Numbered from the stretch's first letter, positions 44,260 to 53,658 are shown. The stretch is DNA of 64,000 nt from Pseudomonas laurentiana (GCF_014648275.1 NZ_BMQU01000010.1:124001-188000); one strand, 5' to 3'. Translations and numbers: made by a program. Notes: generated from the letters alone by a model not told the origin.

Positions 44260-45873
44260 TCAGTCGTTGAGGCCCAGCATCTGCCGCGCTACGGCTTCGG
44301 CGATACGAATACCGTCGACGCCGGCAGAGAGAATCCCGCCCGCATAACCGGCGCCTTCACCGGCCGGGTACAGGCCTTTGATGTTCAGGCTCTGCAGGTC
44401 CGCACCACGGGTGATCCGCAGCGGCGAGGACGTACGCGTCTCGATCCCGGTGAGCACGGCATCGTGCAGGTTGTAGCCTTTGATTTGACGGTCGAAGGCA
44501 GGCAGGGCTTCGCGGATCGCCTCGATGGCGAAGTCCGGCAGGCTTGGCGCCAGGTCGCCCAGGCTTACACCTGGCTTGTAGGACGGCTCGACGCTGCCCA
44601 GCGCGGTAGAAGGGCGACCGGCGACAAAGTCACCGACCAGTTGTGCGGGTGCCTGGTAGTTGCTGCCACCCAGTACATAGGCGTGCGCTTCCAGGCGTTC
44701 CTGCAGCTCAATACCGGCCAGCGGGCCACCTGGGTAGTCCTGTTCGGGGGTGATACCCACGACAATGCCGGAGTTGGCATTGCGCTCATTGCGCGAGTAC
44801 TGGCTCATGCCGTTGGTGACCACGCGGCCCGGCTCGCTGGTCGCTGCCACGACGGTGCCACCTGGGCACATGCAGAAGCTGTAGACCGAACGGCCATTCT
44901 TGGCGTGGTGAACCAGTTTGTAATCGGCTGCCCCGAGCTTCGGGTGACCGGCGTATTTGCCCAATCGAGCCTTGTCGATCAGCGATTGTGGGTGCTCGAT
45001 ACGGAAGCCGATCGAAAACGGCTTGGCCTCCATGAACACACCACGGGCGTGCAGCATACGGAAGGTGTCGCGGGCACTGTGGCCGAGGGCCAGAACCACA
45101 TGCCGGGAATGCAACTGTTCGCCGTTTTCCAGTACCACACCCTGCAGTTGATCGTTTTCGATCAGCAGGTCGGTGACCTTCTGCTCGAAACGAACCTCGC
45201 CACCGAGCGCCTGAATTTCATGACGCATGTTTTCGACCATGCCGGTCAGGCGGAACGTACCGATGTGCGGCTTGCTGACGTAAAGGATCTCTTCTGGTGC
45301 GCCGGCCTTGATGAACTCGTTCAGCACTTTGCGGCCGTGGTGATGCGGGTCCTTGATCTGGCTGTAGAGCTTGCCGTCGGAGAAGGTCCCGGCACCGCCC
45401 TCGCCAAACTGCACGTTGGACTCAGGGTTGAGCACGCTTTTACGCCACAGGCCCCAGGTATCCTTGGTGCGCTGGCGTACTTCCTTGCCGCGTTCGAGGA
45501 TAATCGGCTTGAAGCCCATCTGGGCCAGCAGCAGGCCAGCAAAAATCCCGCAGGGGCCGAAGCCCACTACGATCGGGCGTTCGGTCAGGCCTTCAGGGGC
45601 TTGGCCTACCGGCTTGTAGCTGACATCCGGGGCGGGGCCGATATTGCGGTCATCGGCGAACGTGTGCAGCAGCGCGGCTTCGTCACGCACGTTCAGGTCG
45701 ATGGTGTAGATGAACAACAGCTCGGTGTTCTTCTTGCGCGCATCGTAGCTGCGCTTGAACAGGGTGAAGTCCAGCAACTGGTCATCGCTGATGCCCAGGC
45801 GTTGCACAATGGCTTCGCGCAGGGCTTCGTCAGTATGGTCCAGCGGCAACTTCAGTTCAGTGATTCGTAGCAT
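44260..45873 (-). CDS. FAD-dependent dehydrogenase (COG2509 type)
   Basis: This 537-residue flavoprotein starts with a ThDP-like small domain (LRITELKLPLDH). An FAD-binding Rossmann motif, VVGFGPCGIFAGLLLAQMG, lies near residues 102-120, and NVQFGEGGAGTFSDGKLYSQ, ALGHSARDTF and GEGAGYAGGI follow. The family is widespread but its substrate is unknown. I set the start at MLRITELK because upstream residues are not conserved and lack a ribosome site. It is a monocistronic gene. Confidence 0.85.
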   Translation of the reverse strand: MLRITELKLPLDHTDEALREAIVQRLGISDDQLLDFTLFKRSYDARKKNTELLFIYTIDLNVRDEAALLHTFADDRNIGPAPDVSYKPVGQAPEGLTERPIVVGFGPCGIFAGLLLAQMGFKPIILERGKEVRQRTKDTWGLWRKSVLNPESNVQFGEGGAGTFSDGKLYSQIKDPHHHGRKVLNEFIKAGAPEEILYVSKPHIGTFRLTGMVENMRHEIQALGGEVRFEQKVTDLLIENDQLQGVVLENGEQLHSRHVVLALGHSARDTFRMLHARGVFMEAKPFSIGFRIEHPQSLIDKARLGKYAGHPKLGAADYKLVHHAKNGRSVYSFCMCPGGTVVAATSEPGRVVTNGMSQYSRNERNANSGIVVGITPEQDYPGGPLAGIELQERLEAHAYVLGGSNYQAPAQLVGDFVAGRPSTALGSVEPSYKPGVSLGDLAPSLPDFAIEAIREALPAFDRQIKGYNLHDAVLTGIETRTSSPLRITRGADLQSLNIKGLYPAGEGAGYAGGILSAGVDGIRIAEAVARQMLGLND

Positions 45874-45976
45874 GACAGGGTCCAGTATCCCGGCCATGGA
45901 AGGGCCGGCAGCTTTGCACAAACCGCCAAGTATAAGCCTTTCATCAGTGCTTCAGGCAGGATAAACGCGCCGATGG

Positions 45977-46642
45977 TCAGTCGTTGCGTGAACCGCCGTA
46001 GTAACCACAGCCACGCAACGTCTTGCCGTTGATACGCAGTTCTGCGCTCAGGTGCTGTACAGCGCCTGTCGCGCTATCGACGCAACGTTGTGGTGCAACC
46101 CACAGCTCAACGCGTTGACCATTGGCTTCGCTACTCAGGTTGAAGCGACCATCGGGCAGTTGCTCTTCCAGGTAAGGCAGCGCCAGGGATGCTTCCTGAG
46201 GGCGATCAAGCACCATGCCTTTGCCACTGACCTTTACGCTCCAGTCCGGTTCATGGCCGCTGGCACGCAAGGTCAGGCGCTTGAAGTTGGGATCACTGCA
46301 GGCGCTGTTGGAGCGCTCGACCCGGTACAGCTGGTGTACGTTGAACTGGCCATCGTTGCCGTTGCTGGTACTGAGCGTACCGCGCACGTCGGCGAACAGT
46401 ACGCCGGGCTTGCTGGCCAGGGTAGCGGCCTCCTGCAACAGGCTGGTGTTGCCGCTGTCCTGAATCACAAAGCGGCGGTGTTCCTCACAGGGTTGGAACA
46501 GCAGTTTGCCGCCCTCGGCCTTGAGCTCACCCTGCAGACGGGTCATCCCCGCCGTAGAGACCGAGGTCTTCTCGGCAAACATCTGGCAACCGGCGAACAA
46601 CGGCAGCAGGGCGGCTAACAACAGGGAAGGGGCGACACGCAT
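45977..46642 (-). CDS. COG3650-type lipoprotein
   Basis: This 221-residue protein has a lipobox LFAGC with the lipidated cysteine near residue 19. Two homologous-looking halves follow: LKAEGGKLLFQPCEEHRRFVI, and TLRASGHEPDWSVKVSGKGM with GHEPDW, a motif of this family and of META-like proteins. The role is unknown. It may sit in the outer membrane. A clear ATG with AGCTC upstream is used. Confidence 0.8.
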   Translation of the reverse strand: MRVAPSLLLAALLPLFAGCQMFAEKTSVSTAGMTRLQGELKAEGGKLLFQPCEEHRRFVIQDSGNTSLLQEAATLASKPGVLFADVRGTLSTSNGNDGQFNVHQLYRVERSNSACSDPNFKRLTLRASGHEPDWSVKVSGKGMVLDRPQEASLALPYLEEQLPDGRFNLSSEANGQRVELWVAPQRCVDSATGAVQHLSAELRINGKTLRGCGYYGGSRND

Positions 46643-46712
46643 CGAAAGAGCTCCAGGTCTCTACCGGAAAAGTGTCGCCACGTTACTCAGGCTGGCGCTC
46701 AATCTCAAGGGT

Positions 46713-47312
46713 TTAGCCAACGTGGTAGGTCTGACCGGTTTGCAGGCCTTCTACGCTCTTGGCATAAGCCAGGGCCACTTCTGCACCGGGCACCGGTTTA
46801 AACCCGCGGAAGTAGGGGGCGTACGCAGGCATCGCCTCGACCAGTACGTTCGGGCTGACCGAGTTGACCCGAAGGCCGCGTGGCAGCTCGATAGCCGCGG
46901 CCTTGACGAAGGCGTCTATGGCACCGTTGACCAGGCTTGCCGAGCTGCCGGTGCGGATTGGGTCGTGACTGGTGATGCCGGTGGTGAAGGTGAATGAGCC
47001 GCCATCATTGATGAACTCGCGGCCGATCAACAGCAGATTGACCTGGCCCATGAGCTTGTCGTTCAGGCCCAGGCTGAAGTGCGCCTCGGTCATATCTTCC
47101 AGTGCGGCGAAGGTCACGTTGCCGGCCGCGCAGACCAGGGCATCGAAACGACCGGTCTGCTCGAACAATGACCGAATAGACGCACTGCTGCTGATATCCA
47201 CCTGATAGTCACCACTGCTGCGGCCAATCCGCAGTACCTCATGGCGTTGCTCCAGTTCTTTTGCTACTGCCGAACCAATGGTGCCGTTGGCACCGATCAA
47301 TAGAATTTTCAT
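46713..47312 (-). CDS. Short-chain dehydrogenase/reductase
   Basis: This compact 199-residue SDR has an N-terminal GANGTIGSAVAKEL cofactor loop, a CAAGNV motif, GSFTFTTGI, and a C-terminal helix with NSVSPNV. The catalytic Y-x-x-x-K is not obvious; SSASLVNGAIDAFVKAAAIELP occupies the equivalent place, so the usual tyrosine may be absent. AAGGAG precedes the ATG. It is divergent from the LysR gene across 100 bp and is probably regulated by it. Confidence 0.85.
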   Translation of the reverse strand: MKILLIGANGTIGSAVAKELEQRHEVLRIGRSSGDYQVDISSSASIRSLFEQTGRFDALVCAAGNVTFAALEDMTEAHFSLGLNDKLMGQVNLLLIGREFINDGGSFTFTTGITSHDPIRTGSSASLVNGAIDAFVKAAAIELPRGLRVNSVSPNVLVEAMPAYAPYFRGFKPVPGAEVALAYAKSVEGLQTGQTYHVG

Positions 47313-47412
47313 CGGACGCTCCTTGGGGGGTGAATGGCCCAAGTCTAGAGTGGATTTTTTCGCGGATAAGCCTGCTAATAGGCAACCTTTGGTTTTTCTA
47401 TGGAAACAATCC

Positions 47413-48321
47413 ATGAGTGAGCTGGACGATCTGGCGGCCTTTGCGGTCTTGATGGATGCAGGCAGTTTCACCCAGGCCGCAGGGCAATTGGGTTGGAGCA
47501 AGGGGCAATTGTCGAAGCGGATCAGTCAACTGGAAAGCAATCATGGGGTTAAGTTGCTGCATCGCACGACCCGCCGTCTGAGCCTGACGGCAGCGGGTGC
47601 CATGCTGTTGCCGCAGGCTCAGGCATTAGTCCGGCAGATGGACGGGGCAAGGCAGGCATTGGCCATGCTCAAGGATGACCTGTCTGGCCCCGTGCGATTG
47701 ACGGTGCCCGTATCGTTGGGCGAGACGTTTTTTGAGGGCTTGTTACTGGAGTTCGCCGAGACGCATCCTCAGATGCAGGTAGAGCTTGAGCTGAGCAATA
47801 GTTATCGGGATTTATTGGGTGAAGGTTTCGATCTGGCGATTCGTACCGAAGTCCAGAGTGATGCGCGCCTGGTTGCCCGGCCGTTGCTGGCCATGCAGGA
47901 ACTGACGTGTGCCAGTCCCGCATACCTGGAGCGCTTTGGTGAGCCGAAAACCCCAATGGCGTTGAGTGAGCATCGCTGCCTGCTCAACAGTCATTACGGT
48001 GGTCGCGAGGAGTGGTTGTATCACCAACAACACGAACTGTTGCGCGTGCCGGTCAGCGGTACATTTGCGAGCAACCATTACAGCTTGCTGAAAAAAGCGG
48101 CGTTGCTCGGGGTCGGGATCGCTCGTCTGCCGTCCTACATGTTGGCAGCAGAGTTGAGCAACGGCCAACTGCATTGGCTGCTCCGCGATTTTCAGACCCG
48201 CAGCACGCCGCTGTTTCTTGTGCATCCCTACCAGAGTGCAATGCCGAAAAAGGTTCAGGTACTGGCCGACTACCTGAGGCGCTGGTTTCAGCGCGGCAGT
48301 ACTGCATTGGGGCAGTTGTGA
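47413..48321 (+). CDS. LysR-type transcriptional regulator
   Basis: This 302-residue regulator has an N-terminal winged helix-turn-helix (SELDDLAAFAVLMDAGSFTQ, LGWSKGQLSKRISQLE). A periplasmic-binding-like effector domain covers about residues 90-295 (GPVRLTVPVSLGETFFEGLL). It belongs to the CrgA/AaeR-like LysR group. The divergent SDR gene is the likely target. The start is set at MSELDD, with GGAAA upstream; a longer frame is unsupported. Confidence 0.88.
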   Translation: MSELDDLAAFAVLMDAGSFTQAAGQLGWSKGQLSKRISQLESNHGVKLLHRTTRRLSLTAAGAMLLPQAQALVRQMDGARQALAMLKDDLSGPVRLTVPVSLGETFFEGLLLEFAETHPQMQVELELSNSYRDLLGEGFDLAIRTEVQSDARLVARPLLAMQELTCASPAYLERFGEPKTPMALSEHRCLLNSHYGGREEWLYHQQHELLRVPVSGTFASNHYSLLKKAALLGVGIARLPSYMLAAELSNGQLHWLLRDFQTRSTPLFLVHPYQSAMPKKVQVLADYLRRWFQRGSTALGQL

Positions 48322-48812
48322 GTGTAACGGGCGATCCTGTGGTCGAGTGACAAGCGTCCGGGCCCTTTGGCCATCAGGTACAGCAGGATCGTGGCCCAGG
48401 TTGCATGCACCGGGTAGGCGTCGGGGTAGACGAAGAGCTGAATCACCAGCGTCATACCGAGCAAGGCCATGGCCGATAGACGCGTCGCCAATCCCAGTAA
48501 AAGCAACAGGGGAAACAGATGTTCGGCGGTAGTTGCCAGGTAGGCCGCCCACTCTGTGGGCAGCAGCGGTACCTTGTACTCACTGCGAAACAGATAGAGT
48601 GTCGAGTCGGCCAGATGTGGAACGCCCAGCTGGAAGGTGCCTGAAAAAAGGTCCACGGCAAATCCCTCTACTTTGGTCTGGCCGGACCGCCAGAACACTG
48701 TCGCAATAGCGAAGCGACCGAGCAAGGCAATCAGGCTATGAGGAATTGTGTCCATATGGGCGAGAAGGCGGCTGGCCCGCGACACAGTGGCGCAGTGCGA
48801 TGGCATGTTCAT
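48288..48812 (-). CDS. DoxX-family membrane protein of the bufferin operon
   Basis: This 174-residue four-helix protein has RFAIATVFWRSGQTKVEG, the DoxX signature, and HLFPLLLLLGLATRLSAMALLG. It is the last gene of an operon with a DUF2282 precursor, DUF692 enzyme and DUF2063 partner. Its ATG overlaps the upstream stop by 4 bp. In such operons DoxX proteins are thought to help with membrane redox or export. Its 3' end overlaps the end of the LysR gene by 34 bp on the opposite strand. Confidence 0.87.
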   Translation of the reverse strand: MNMPSHCATVSRASRLLAHMDTIPHSLIALLGRFAIATVFWRSGQTKVEGFAVDLFSGTFQLGVPHLADSTLYLFRSEYKVPLLPTEWAAYLATTAEHLFPLLLLLGLATRLSAMALLGMTLVIQLFVYPDAYPVHATWATILLYLMAKGPGRLSLDHRIARYTHNCPNAVLPR

Positions 48813-49573
48813 GAGGCCTCCGATAGACCTGCGTGGATAATCAGGTTTTTTTGAATCAACAGCGCCAGGGCCGGACCTGCATCGAAGGCGTTGTCTTCCT
48901 CCAGTGCTGCACAGACCGCGTCACCGAAACCAGCACCACCTTGCAGCGCTTGGATGAAGAGGGCGCACGCTTTGCTTAGTAGCAGGACTTCAACATTTAG
49001 CGCATCTCTTAGCACTAGCAGGTGTTCTGCATGGTTTGGATCGACTTCTGCCAGTTCTCCTTGACCTTGATGGGCAGCCCAGAGAGAGAACACAGCACGG
49101 GATGAACACAGAACACCTGTGCCGGGATGTAGTTTCAGGTGTAACGAGTGCAGTTGTTCGGGGTATTCAAGAAACCGCGAAAGTGCTTCGAAGCCAACGC
49201 CGGGGAAGTCCGCAGCGTGGTAGGCCTCAACCCGTAGGCGCTCCAGGCGCGCCATATCCGCCAGGTAGGGCAGTGATGCTGCTGGGCTAAAGGTGTCTAT
49301 GAAGTCGGCGAAGGCGTTGCCGTAGTTCACCAGCACCGGTGAACAAGGTGGAAACGTCTGGATAAACACCCTGGCCATGAAAGCAAAGAACTCTGCGCCA
49401 ACCAACTGCGCCACCACGGGGTAGCTGTCGGCCAATGCGCTAGTCAGTGAGCTGAACACATTGTTGCGGTAAACCGCAAAGCGACTTTCGGCATCCGGAT
49501 GGCAGAATAGCCCTGCAGGGAAAGTCTGTTCTGCACTGAGTAATGCCTGGGTAAAACGCTGCTGAGTGCTCAT
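48809..49573 (-). CDS. bufC: DUF2063 (HvfC/BufC-like) partner protein
   Basis: This 254-residue protein carries the DUF2063 domain over roughly residues 1-95 (FTQALLSAEQ, FAVYRNNVFSSLTSALADSYPVV, FFAFMARVFIQ, PVLVNYGNAFADFI). A helical second domain follows. In bufferin and related pathways this protein recognises the precursor and holds it for the DUF692 enzyme. It overlaps both neighbours by 4 bp: the enzyme gene upstream and the DoxX gene downstream. Assignment as BufC is by operon context and domain. Confidence 0.88.
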   Translation of the reverse strand: MSTQQRFTQALLSAEQTFPAGLFCHPDAESRFAVYRNNVFSSLTSALADSYPVVAQLVGAEFFAFMARVFIQTFPPCSPVLVNYGNAFADFIDTFSPAASLPYLADMARLERLRVEAYHAADFPGVGFEALSRFLEYPEQLHSLHLKLHPGTGVLCSSRAVFSLWAAHQGQGELAEVDPNHAEHLLVLRDALNVEVLLLSKACALFIQALQGGAGFGDAVCAALEEDNAFDAGPALALLIQKNLIIHAGLSEAS

Positions 49574-50457
49574 GGTTGCACCCCATGATTGTCCAGGTAC
49601 GCCTGGGCGCGTCGCGCTTCGGCCAGTAACACCGCTAAACCGGGGAGTTCATTGTCGCGCTCGATCAGCGTGGCAACCGGGCCGGTGTGCTCCAGTATCT
49701 GTTGATAGAGTGACCATATGGCGGCGGCCACCGGTGCGCTGTGGCTATCGATCAGCAGGCGTTGGCCGTTGCGGTCAAACGCTTCGCTGAAACCTGCCAG
49801 GTGTATCTCTGCCGTTTCATGCAACGGCAGTGCTTGCAGATACTCCTGGGTTGACCATTGATGATTGATACAAGAGACATATACGTTGCAGACGTCCAGC
49901 AGCATTCCACATCCCGTGCGGCGTACCACTTCGCGGATGAACGTCGGCTCATCGAACGTCGAGGCGTTGAATTGCAGGTAGGTGGCTGGGTTTTCCAGCA
50001 GCATGCGTCGGCCCAACGTGTTTTGAACCTGATCAATGTGCTCGCAAACGCGGTTCAGGGTTTGTTGGTCGTATTGCAGCGGCAGCAGGTCATTTAGAAA
50101 GCAGGGACCATGGGTGGACCAGGCCAGGTGTTCGGAGAAGGACGCGGGTTGGTAGCGAGCCAGTAGCACGTTCAAACGCTGCAGGTGCTCAGTGTCTAGC
50201 GCGCCTTCGGCACCTATTGACATGCCGACGCCATGAATCGAGAGCGCGTAGTGCTCGCATAGACGCTCCAGGTAATAGTGAAAGGGCCCCCCGGCAACCA
50301 TGTAGTTTTCGGCATGGATTTCAATGAAACCAAGATCATCGCAGCCCTTTGCCAATGGCTGAAAATAGTCAGGCTTGAGCCCCAGCCCTGCGCGGGCCGG
50401 GAGCCCGTGTGTAACGGCCCGAGTACTGCGTGGGGTGTTGATGTCGTATTGGGACAT
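49570..50457 (-). CDS. bufB: MNIO (DUF692) multinuclear iron oxidase, BufB-like
   Basis: This 295-residue TIM-barrel enzyme is a DUF692/MNIO family protein. Probable iron ligands appear in SIHGVGMS (His), SEHLAWS (Glu-His), LLENPATY (Glu), LLDVCNVYVSCINH (Asp, Asn and His), EIHLAGFSEA (His), DSHSAPV (Asp and His) and IERDNELP (Glu). The family uses iron and oxygen to modify cysteines in ribosomally made peptides, for example into thiooxazoles. It starts 22 bp after the precursor gene and overlaps bufC by 4 bp. Confidence 0.93.
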   Translation of the reverse strand: MSQYDINTPRSTRAVTHGLPARAGLGLKPDYFQPLAKGCDDLGFIEIHAENYMVAGGPFHYYLERLCEHYALSIHGVGMSIGAEGALDTEHLQRLNVLLARYQPASFSEHLAWSTHGPCFLNDLLPLQYDQQTLNRVCEHIDQVQNTLGRRMLLENPATYLQFNASTFDEPTFIREVVRRTGCGMLLDVCNVYVSCINHQWSTQEYLQALPLHETAEIHLAGFSEAFDRNGQRLLIDSHSAPVAAAIWSLYQQILEHTGPVATLIERDNELPGLAVLLAEARRAQAYLDNHGVQP

Positions 50458-50479
50458 GATTGCTGCTCGGGCCGAGGGG

Positions 50480-50785
50480 TTACATTTTGGGTTTGAAGGC
50501 CATCAGTTGGCCGTATCCAGTTGGCGAAGTACTGCTGGCAGTTTTCTCGCAGGTGCCTTTGGGGACCAGTTTGAAAACGTTGGCTTGGTCGTTGACCTTG
50601 GAGGTGCCTGCACAGGTAGTGCCGGCACCGGCTGCGCAGTCGTTCTTGCCTTTCATGGCGACACCAAAGCACTTTTCCATGTCATCAGCGGCGTGGGCGG
50701 GCAGGGTTACCAGGCTCAGGGCGGAGGTCAGCGCCAGAGTGAGGGCGGTTGCGGACAGCGACAGGGTGTTGAGTTTGTTGCTCAT
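50480..50785 (-). CDS. bufA: Bufferin-type (DUF2282) RiPP precursor, BufA1-like
   Basis: This 101-residue precursor starts with a Sec signal peptide cleaved after AHA (residue 32), giving a periplasmic chain of 69 residues. Four cysteines lie at 39, 50, 58 and 79: [21 protein letters not shown] and PKGTCEK. This is the DUF2282 pattern, where cysteines are modified by the MNIO enzyme to make copper-chelating bufferins. GGAGA precedes the ATG. The promoter, between here and the livF terminator, contains TGTAAC (minus strand 50874-50869), which could be an ECF-sigma -35 element, but the -10 is unclear. Confidence 0.9.
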   Translation of the reverse strand: MSNKLNTLSLSATALTLALTSALSLVTLPAHAADDMEKCFGVAMKGKNDCAAGAGTTCAGTSKVNDQANVFKLVPKGTCEKTASSTSPTGYGQLMAFKPKM

Positions 50786-50885
50786 GATGGTTCTCCAACG
50801 GACAGGGATCAGGGCGATGCCGGTTGTTATGGCCCGCTCGTATCACTAGAGAAAGTCCATCGCGTCGCGTTACAAATCGGGCAAA

Positions 50886-50913
50886 AAAAAACGATCCCGA
50901 AGGATCGTTTTTT
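50886..50913 (-). terminator. livF/braG operon terminator
   Basis: The 12-bp stem AAAAAACGATCC / GGATCGTTTTTT around a CGAA loop lies 22 bp past the livF stop on the minus strand. It separates the branched-chain amino acid operon from the bufferin operon. Confidence 0.93.
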
Positions 50914-50935
50914 CATTGACCGTTAAAAACGGTTA

Positions 50936-51637
50936 TCAACCACCCAGGTAGGCATCACGAACCTTCGGATCGGTCAGCAAGGTTTCCCCTGTCCCTTCCA
51001 TCACCACCCGGCCGTTCTCCAGCACGTAGGCACGGTCGGCGATCTTCAACGCCTGGTTGGCGTTCTGCTCCACCAGGAACACCGTCACGCCATCACGGCG
51101 CAGTTGTTCGATGATGTCGAAGATCTGCTGAATGATGATGGGCGCCAGGCCCAGCGATGGCTCGTCGAGCAACAACAGCTTGGGTTTGCTCATCAGCGCA
51201 CGGCCGATGGCAAGCATCTGCTGCTCGCCGCCGGACATGGTGCCGCCGCGCTGGCTGAAGCGTTCCTTGAGACGTGGGAACAGGTGCAGCACCTTGTCCA
51301 TTTGTTCTTCGTAGTCGCCCTTGGCGGTAAAGAAACCGCCCATGGCCAGGTTTTCCTCGACGGTCAGACGAGAGAACACGCGGCGACCTTCCGGTACCAC
51401 CGCAATGCTCTTGCGCATGATGCGAGCAGAGTCCTGCCCAACCAGCTCTTCGCCCAGGTAGCGGATGCTACCGCTGTGGGCTTGCGGCGAACCACAGAGC
51501 GTCATCAGCAAGGTTGACTTGCCAGCGCCGTTGGCGCCGATCAGCGTGACGATTTCGCCCTGGCGGATCTCGACATTGACGCTGTGCAGCGCCTGGATCT
51601 TGCCGTAGAAAGTGGAAACGTTTTCAAACTGCAGCAT
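50936..51637 (-). CDS. braG: Branched-chain amino acid ABC ATPase LivF/BraG
   Basis: This 233-residue ATPase has Walker A GANGAGKS near residue 37, the signature MSGGEQQMLAIGRALM and Walker B LLLLDEPSLGLAP, all typical of LivF. It powers uptake of leucine, isoleucine and valine with BraF. Its ATG directly follows the LivG stop. It is the last gene of braCDEFG and ends at a strong terminator. Confidence 0.95.
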   Translation of the reverse strand: MLQFENVSTFYGKIQALHSVNVEIRQGEIVTLIGANGAGKSTLLMTLCGSPQAHSGSIRYLGEELVGQDSARIMRKSIAVVPEGRRVFSRLTVEENLAMGGFFTAKGDYEEQMDKVLHLFPRLKERFSQRGGTMSGGEQQMLAIGRALMSKPKLLLLDEPSLGLAPIIIQQIFDIIEQLRRDGVTVFLVEQNANQALKIADRAYVLENGRVVMEGTGETLLTDPKVRDAYLGG

Positions 51638-52405
51638 TTACGCTTCCCCCAGGTAGGCTTTGATCACTTCAGGGTTGTCGCGGATCTGTTCCGGCGTACC
51701 GTCGGCCAGCGGGGTGCCCTGGTTGATCACAACGATATGGTCGGAGATGCTCATGACCAGCTTCATGTCATGTTCGATCAGCAGAACCGTAACGTTGTGC
51801 TCTTCACGCAGCACGCCGATCAGTGCCTTGAGGTCTTCGGTTTCCCTTGGGTTAAGGCCTGCAGCCGGTTCGTCGAGCATGAGGATCCGTGGGCGGGTCA
51901 TCATGCAGCGGGCGATTTCCAGGCGACGCTGCTGACCGTAGGCCAGGGTCCCGGCCGTACGGTTGGCGAACTCGGTGAGGTTGACCTTGTCCAGCCAGAA
52001 GTGCGCGTACTCCATCGCTTCGCGCTCACTGCGGCGAAAACCAGGTGTCTTGAGCAGGCCGGCGAGGAAGTTGGTATTCAGGTGCCGGTGCTGAGCAATC
52101 AGCAGGTTCTCCAGCGCAGTCATCTCCTTGAACAGACGCACGTTCTGGAAGGTCCGTACCACGCCTTTGCGGGCAATCTGATGACCGGCCAGGCCCTGGA
52201 TCGGCTGGCCGTCAAGCAGAATGGTACCGGCGCTGGGCTTGTAGAAGCCGGTCAGGCAGTTGAACACCGTGGTCTTGCCGGCGCCGTTCGGGCCGATCAG
52301 TGCAACCACTTGTTTTTCCTTGACGGTCAGGGCCACGCCGTTGACCGCCAACAAGCCGCCGAAGCGCATGCTCAGGCCGCTGACTTGAAGAATTTCGCGG
52401 CTCAT
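51638..52405 (-). CDS. braF: Branched-chain amino acid ABC ATPase LivG/BraF
   Basis: This 255-residue ATPase has Walker [19 protein letters not shown] near residue 40, a typical Liv[10 protein letters not shown]-like Q-loop region ([14 protein letters not shown]), the signature [14 protein letters not shown] and Walker [13 protein letters not shown]. The second half carries the LivG-specific insertion before HDMKLV. It overlaps the end of braE by 4 bp and abuts braG. Confidence 0.95.
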   Translation of the reverse strand: MSREILQVSGLSMRFGGLLAVNGVALTVKEKQVVALIGPNGAGKTTVFNCLTGFYKPSAGTILLDGQPIQGLAGHQIARKGVVRTFQNVRLFKEMTALENLLIAQHRHLNTNFLAGLLKTPGFRRSEREAMEYAHFWLDKVNLTEFANRTAGTLAYGQQRRLEIARCMMTRPRILMLDEPAAGLNPRETEDLKALIGVLREEHNVTVLLIEHDMKLVMSISDHIVVINQGTPLADGTPEQIRDNPEVIKAYLGEA

Positions 52406-53658
52406 CGACGCAGCTCCATGTGAGGACGTTGCATAGGCAGCAGACCTTGCGGACGCCAGATCATCATCAACACCATCAGGGCACCGAACATCAGCATGCG
52501 GTACTCGCTGAAGTCACGCATCAGTTCGGGTAGCAGGATCATCACAATGGCCGCGAGAATCACGCCTAATTGCGAGCCCATGCCGCCCAGCACGACGATG
52601 GCGAGGATGATCGCCGACTCGATGAAGGTGAACGACTCCGGGGTCACCAGGCCTTGGCGTGCGGCAAAGAAGCTGCCCGCAAAGCCGGCGAAACAAGCAC
52701 CCAAGGTGAAGGCCGAGAGCTTGATCACGGTAGGGTTCAGGCCCAGCGCACGGCAGGCGATTTCGTCTTCGCGCAGGGCTTCCCAGGCACGGCCGATCGG
52801 CATGCGCAGCAGACGGTTGATCACGAACAGTGCAAACAGCGCCAGCAGCAAGGCCACCAGGTACAGGAAAATCACCTTGTTGATCGAGTTGTACTGCAGG
52901 CCGAAGTATTCATGGAAGGTCTGCATGCCCTCGGCGGCCTTGCGTTCAAAGGTCAGGCCGAAGAAGGTTGGCTTCTCGATGTTGCTGATACCGTTGGGGC
53001 CACCTGTCAGCCCGGTCAGGTTACGCAGGAACAGGCGGATGATCTCACCGAAGCCCAAGGTCACGATTGCCAGGTAGTCACCGCGCAGGCGCAGTACCGG
53101 AAAGCCGAGCAGGAAGCCAAAGGTGGCCGACATCATGCCGGCAATAGGCAAGCAGATCCAGAAGCTCAGGCCATAGTAGTGCGACAGCAACGCGTAGCTA
53201 TAGGCGCCGACGGCGTAGAAGCCGACATAACCCAGGTCGAGCAGACCCGCCAGGCCTACCACGATGTTCAGGCCCAGCCCGAGCAACACGTAGATCAGGA
53301 TCAGGGTGGCGATATCGACCGCACCGCGGGAGCCGAAGAAGGGCCAGATCAGGGCCGCGACGATCAGGCCGAGGATGATCCAGCGCTGGGTGCGCGGCAG
53401 GGTCAGAAAGTTGCTGACCTTAGGCGATACCAGCGAGCCTTTCGGCGCGGACCGCATCAGTGCGCTCCACTGCTTGTCGAACAGCACGCGCAGGAACATC
53501 AGCACCGAACACACGGCGATCACGGTGAGGGTGAGAGGCCCCGTACCTTGAACTTCCAGGTTGATGCCGACGATGCTCAGCTTGAGACCCAGCACCGGGA
53601 AGGCCACGGCCCATACCAGCAAGGCGCTGAAAAACGCCGATTTGAGATGTCTGTTCAT
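52402..53658 (-). CDS. braE: Branched-chain amino acid permease LivM/BraE
   Basis: This 418-residue permease has about ten helices. [27 protein letters not shown] is the LivM signature, with [15 protein letters not shown], and the EAA-like coupling loop is [21 protein letters not shown] near residue 295. It forms the channel with BraD. It overlaps braD and braF by 4 bp each. Confidence 0.95.
   Translation of the reverse strand: MNRHLKSAFFSALLVWAVAFPVLGLKLSIVGINLEVQGTGPLTLTVIAVCSVLMFLRVLFDKQWSALMRSAPKGSLVSPKVSNFLTLPRTQRWIILGLIVAALIWPFFGSRGAVDIATLILIYVLLGLGLNIVVGLAGLLDLGYVGFYAVGAYSYALLSHYYGLSFWICLPIAGMMSATFGFLLGFPVLRLRGDYLAIVTLGFGEIIRLFLRNLTGLTGGPNGISNIEKPTFFGLTFERKAAEGMQTFHEYFGLQYNSINKVIFLYLVALLLALFALFVINRLLRMPIGRAWEALREDEIACRALGLNPTVIKLSAFTLGACFAGFAGSFFAARQGLVTPESFTFIESAIILAIVVLGGMGSQLGVILAAIVMILLPELMRDFSEYRMLMFGALMVLMMIWRPQGLLPMQRPHMELRR

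Noticed and set aside
44185-45870. Long open frame antisense to the FAD-dependent dehydrogenase gene
   Set aside because: It mirrors a well-conserved flavoprotein and has no coherent protein features.
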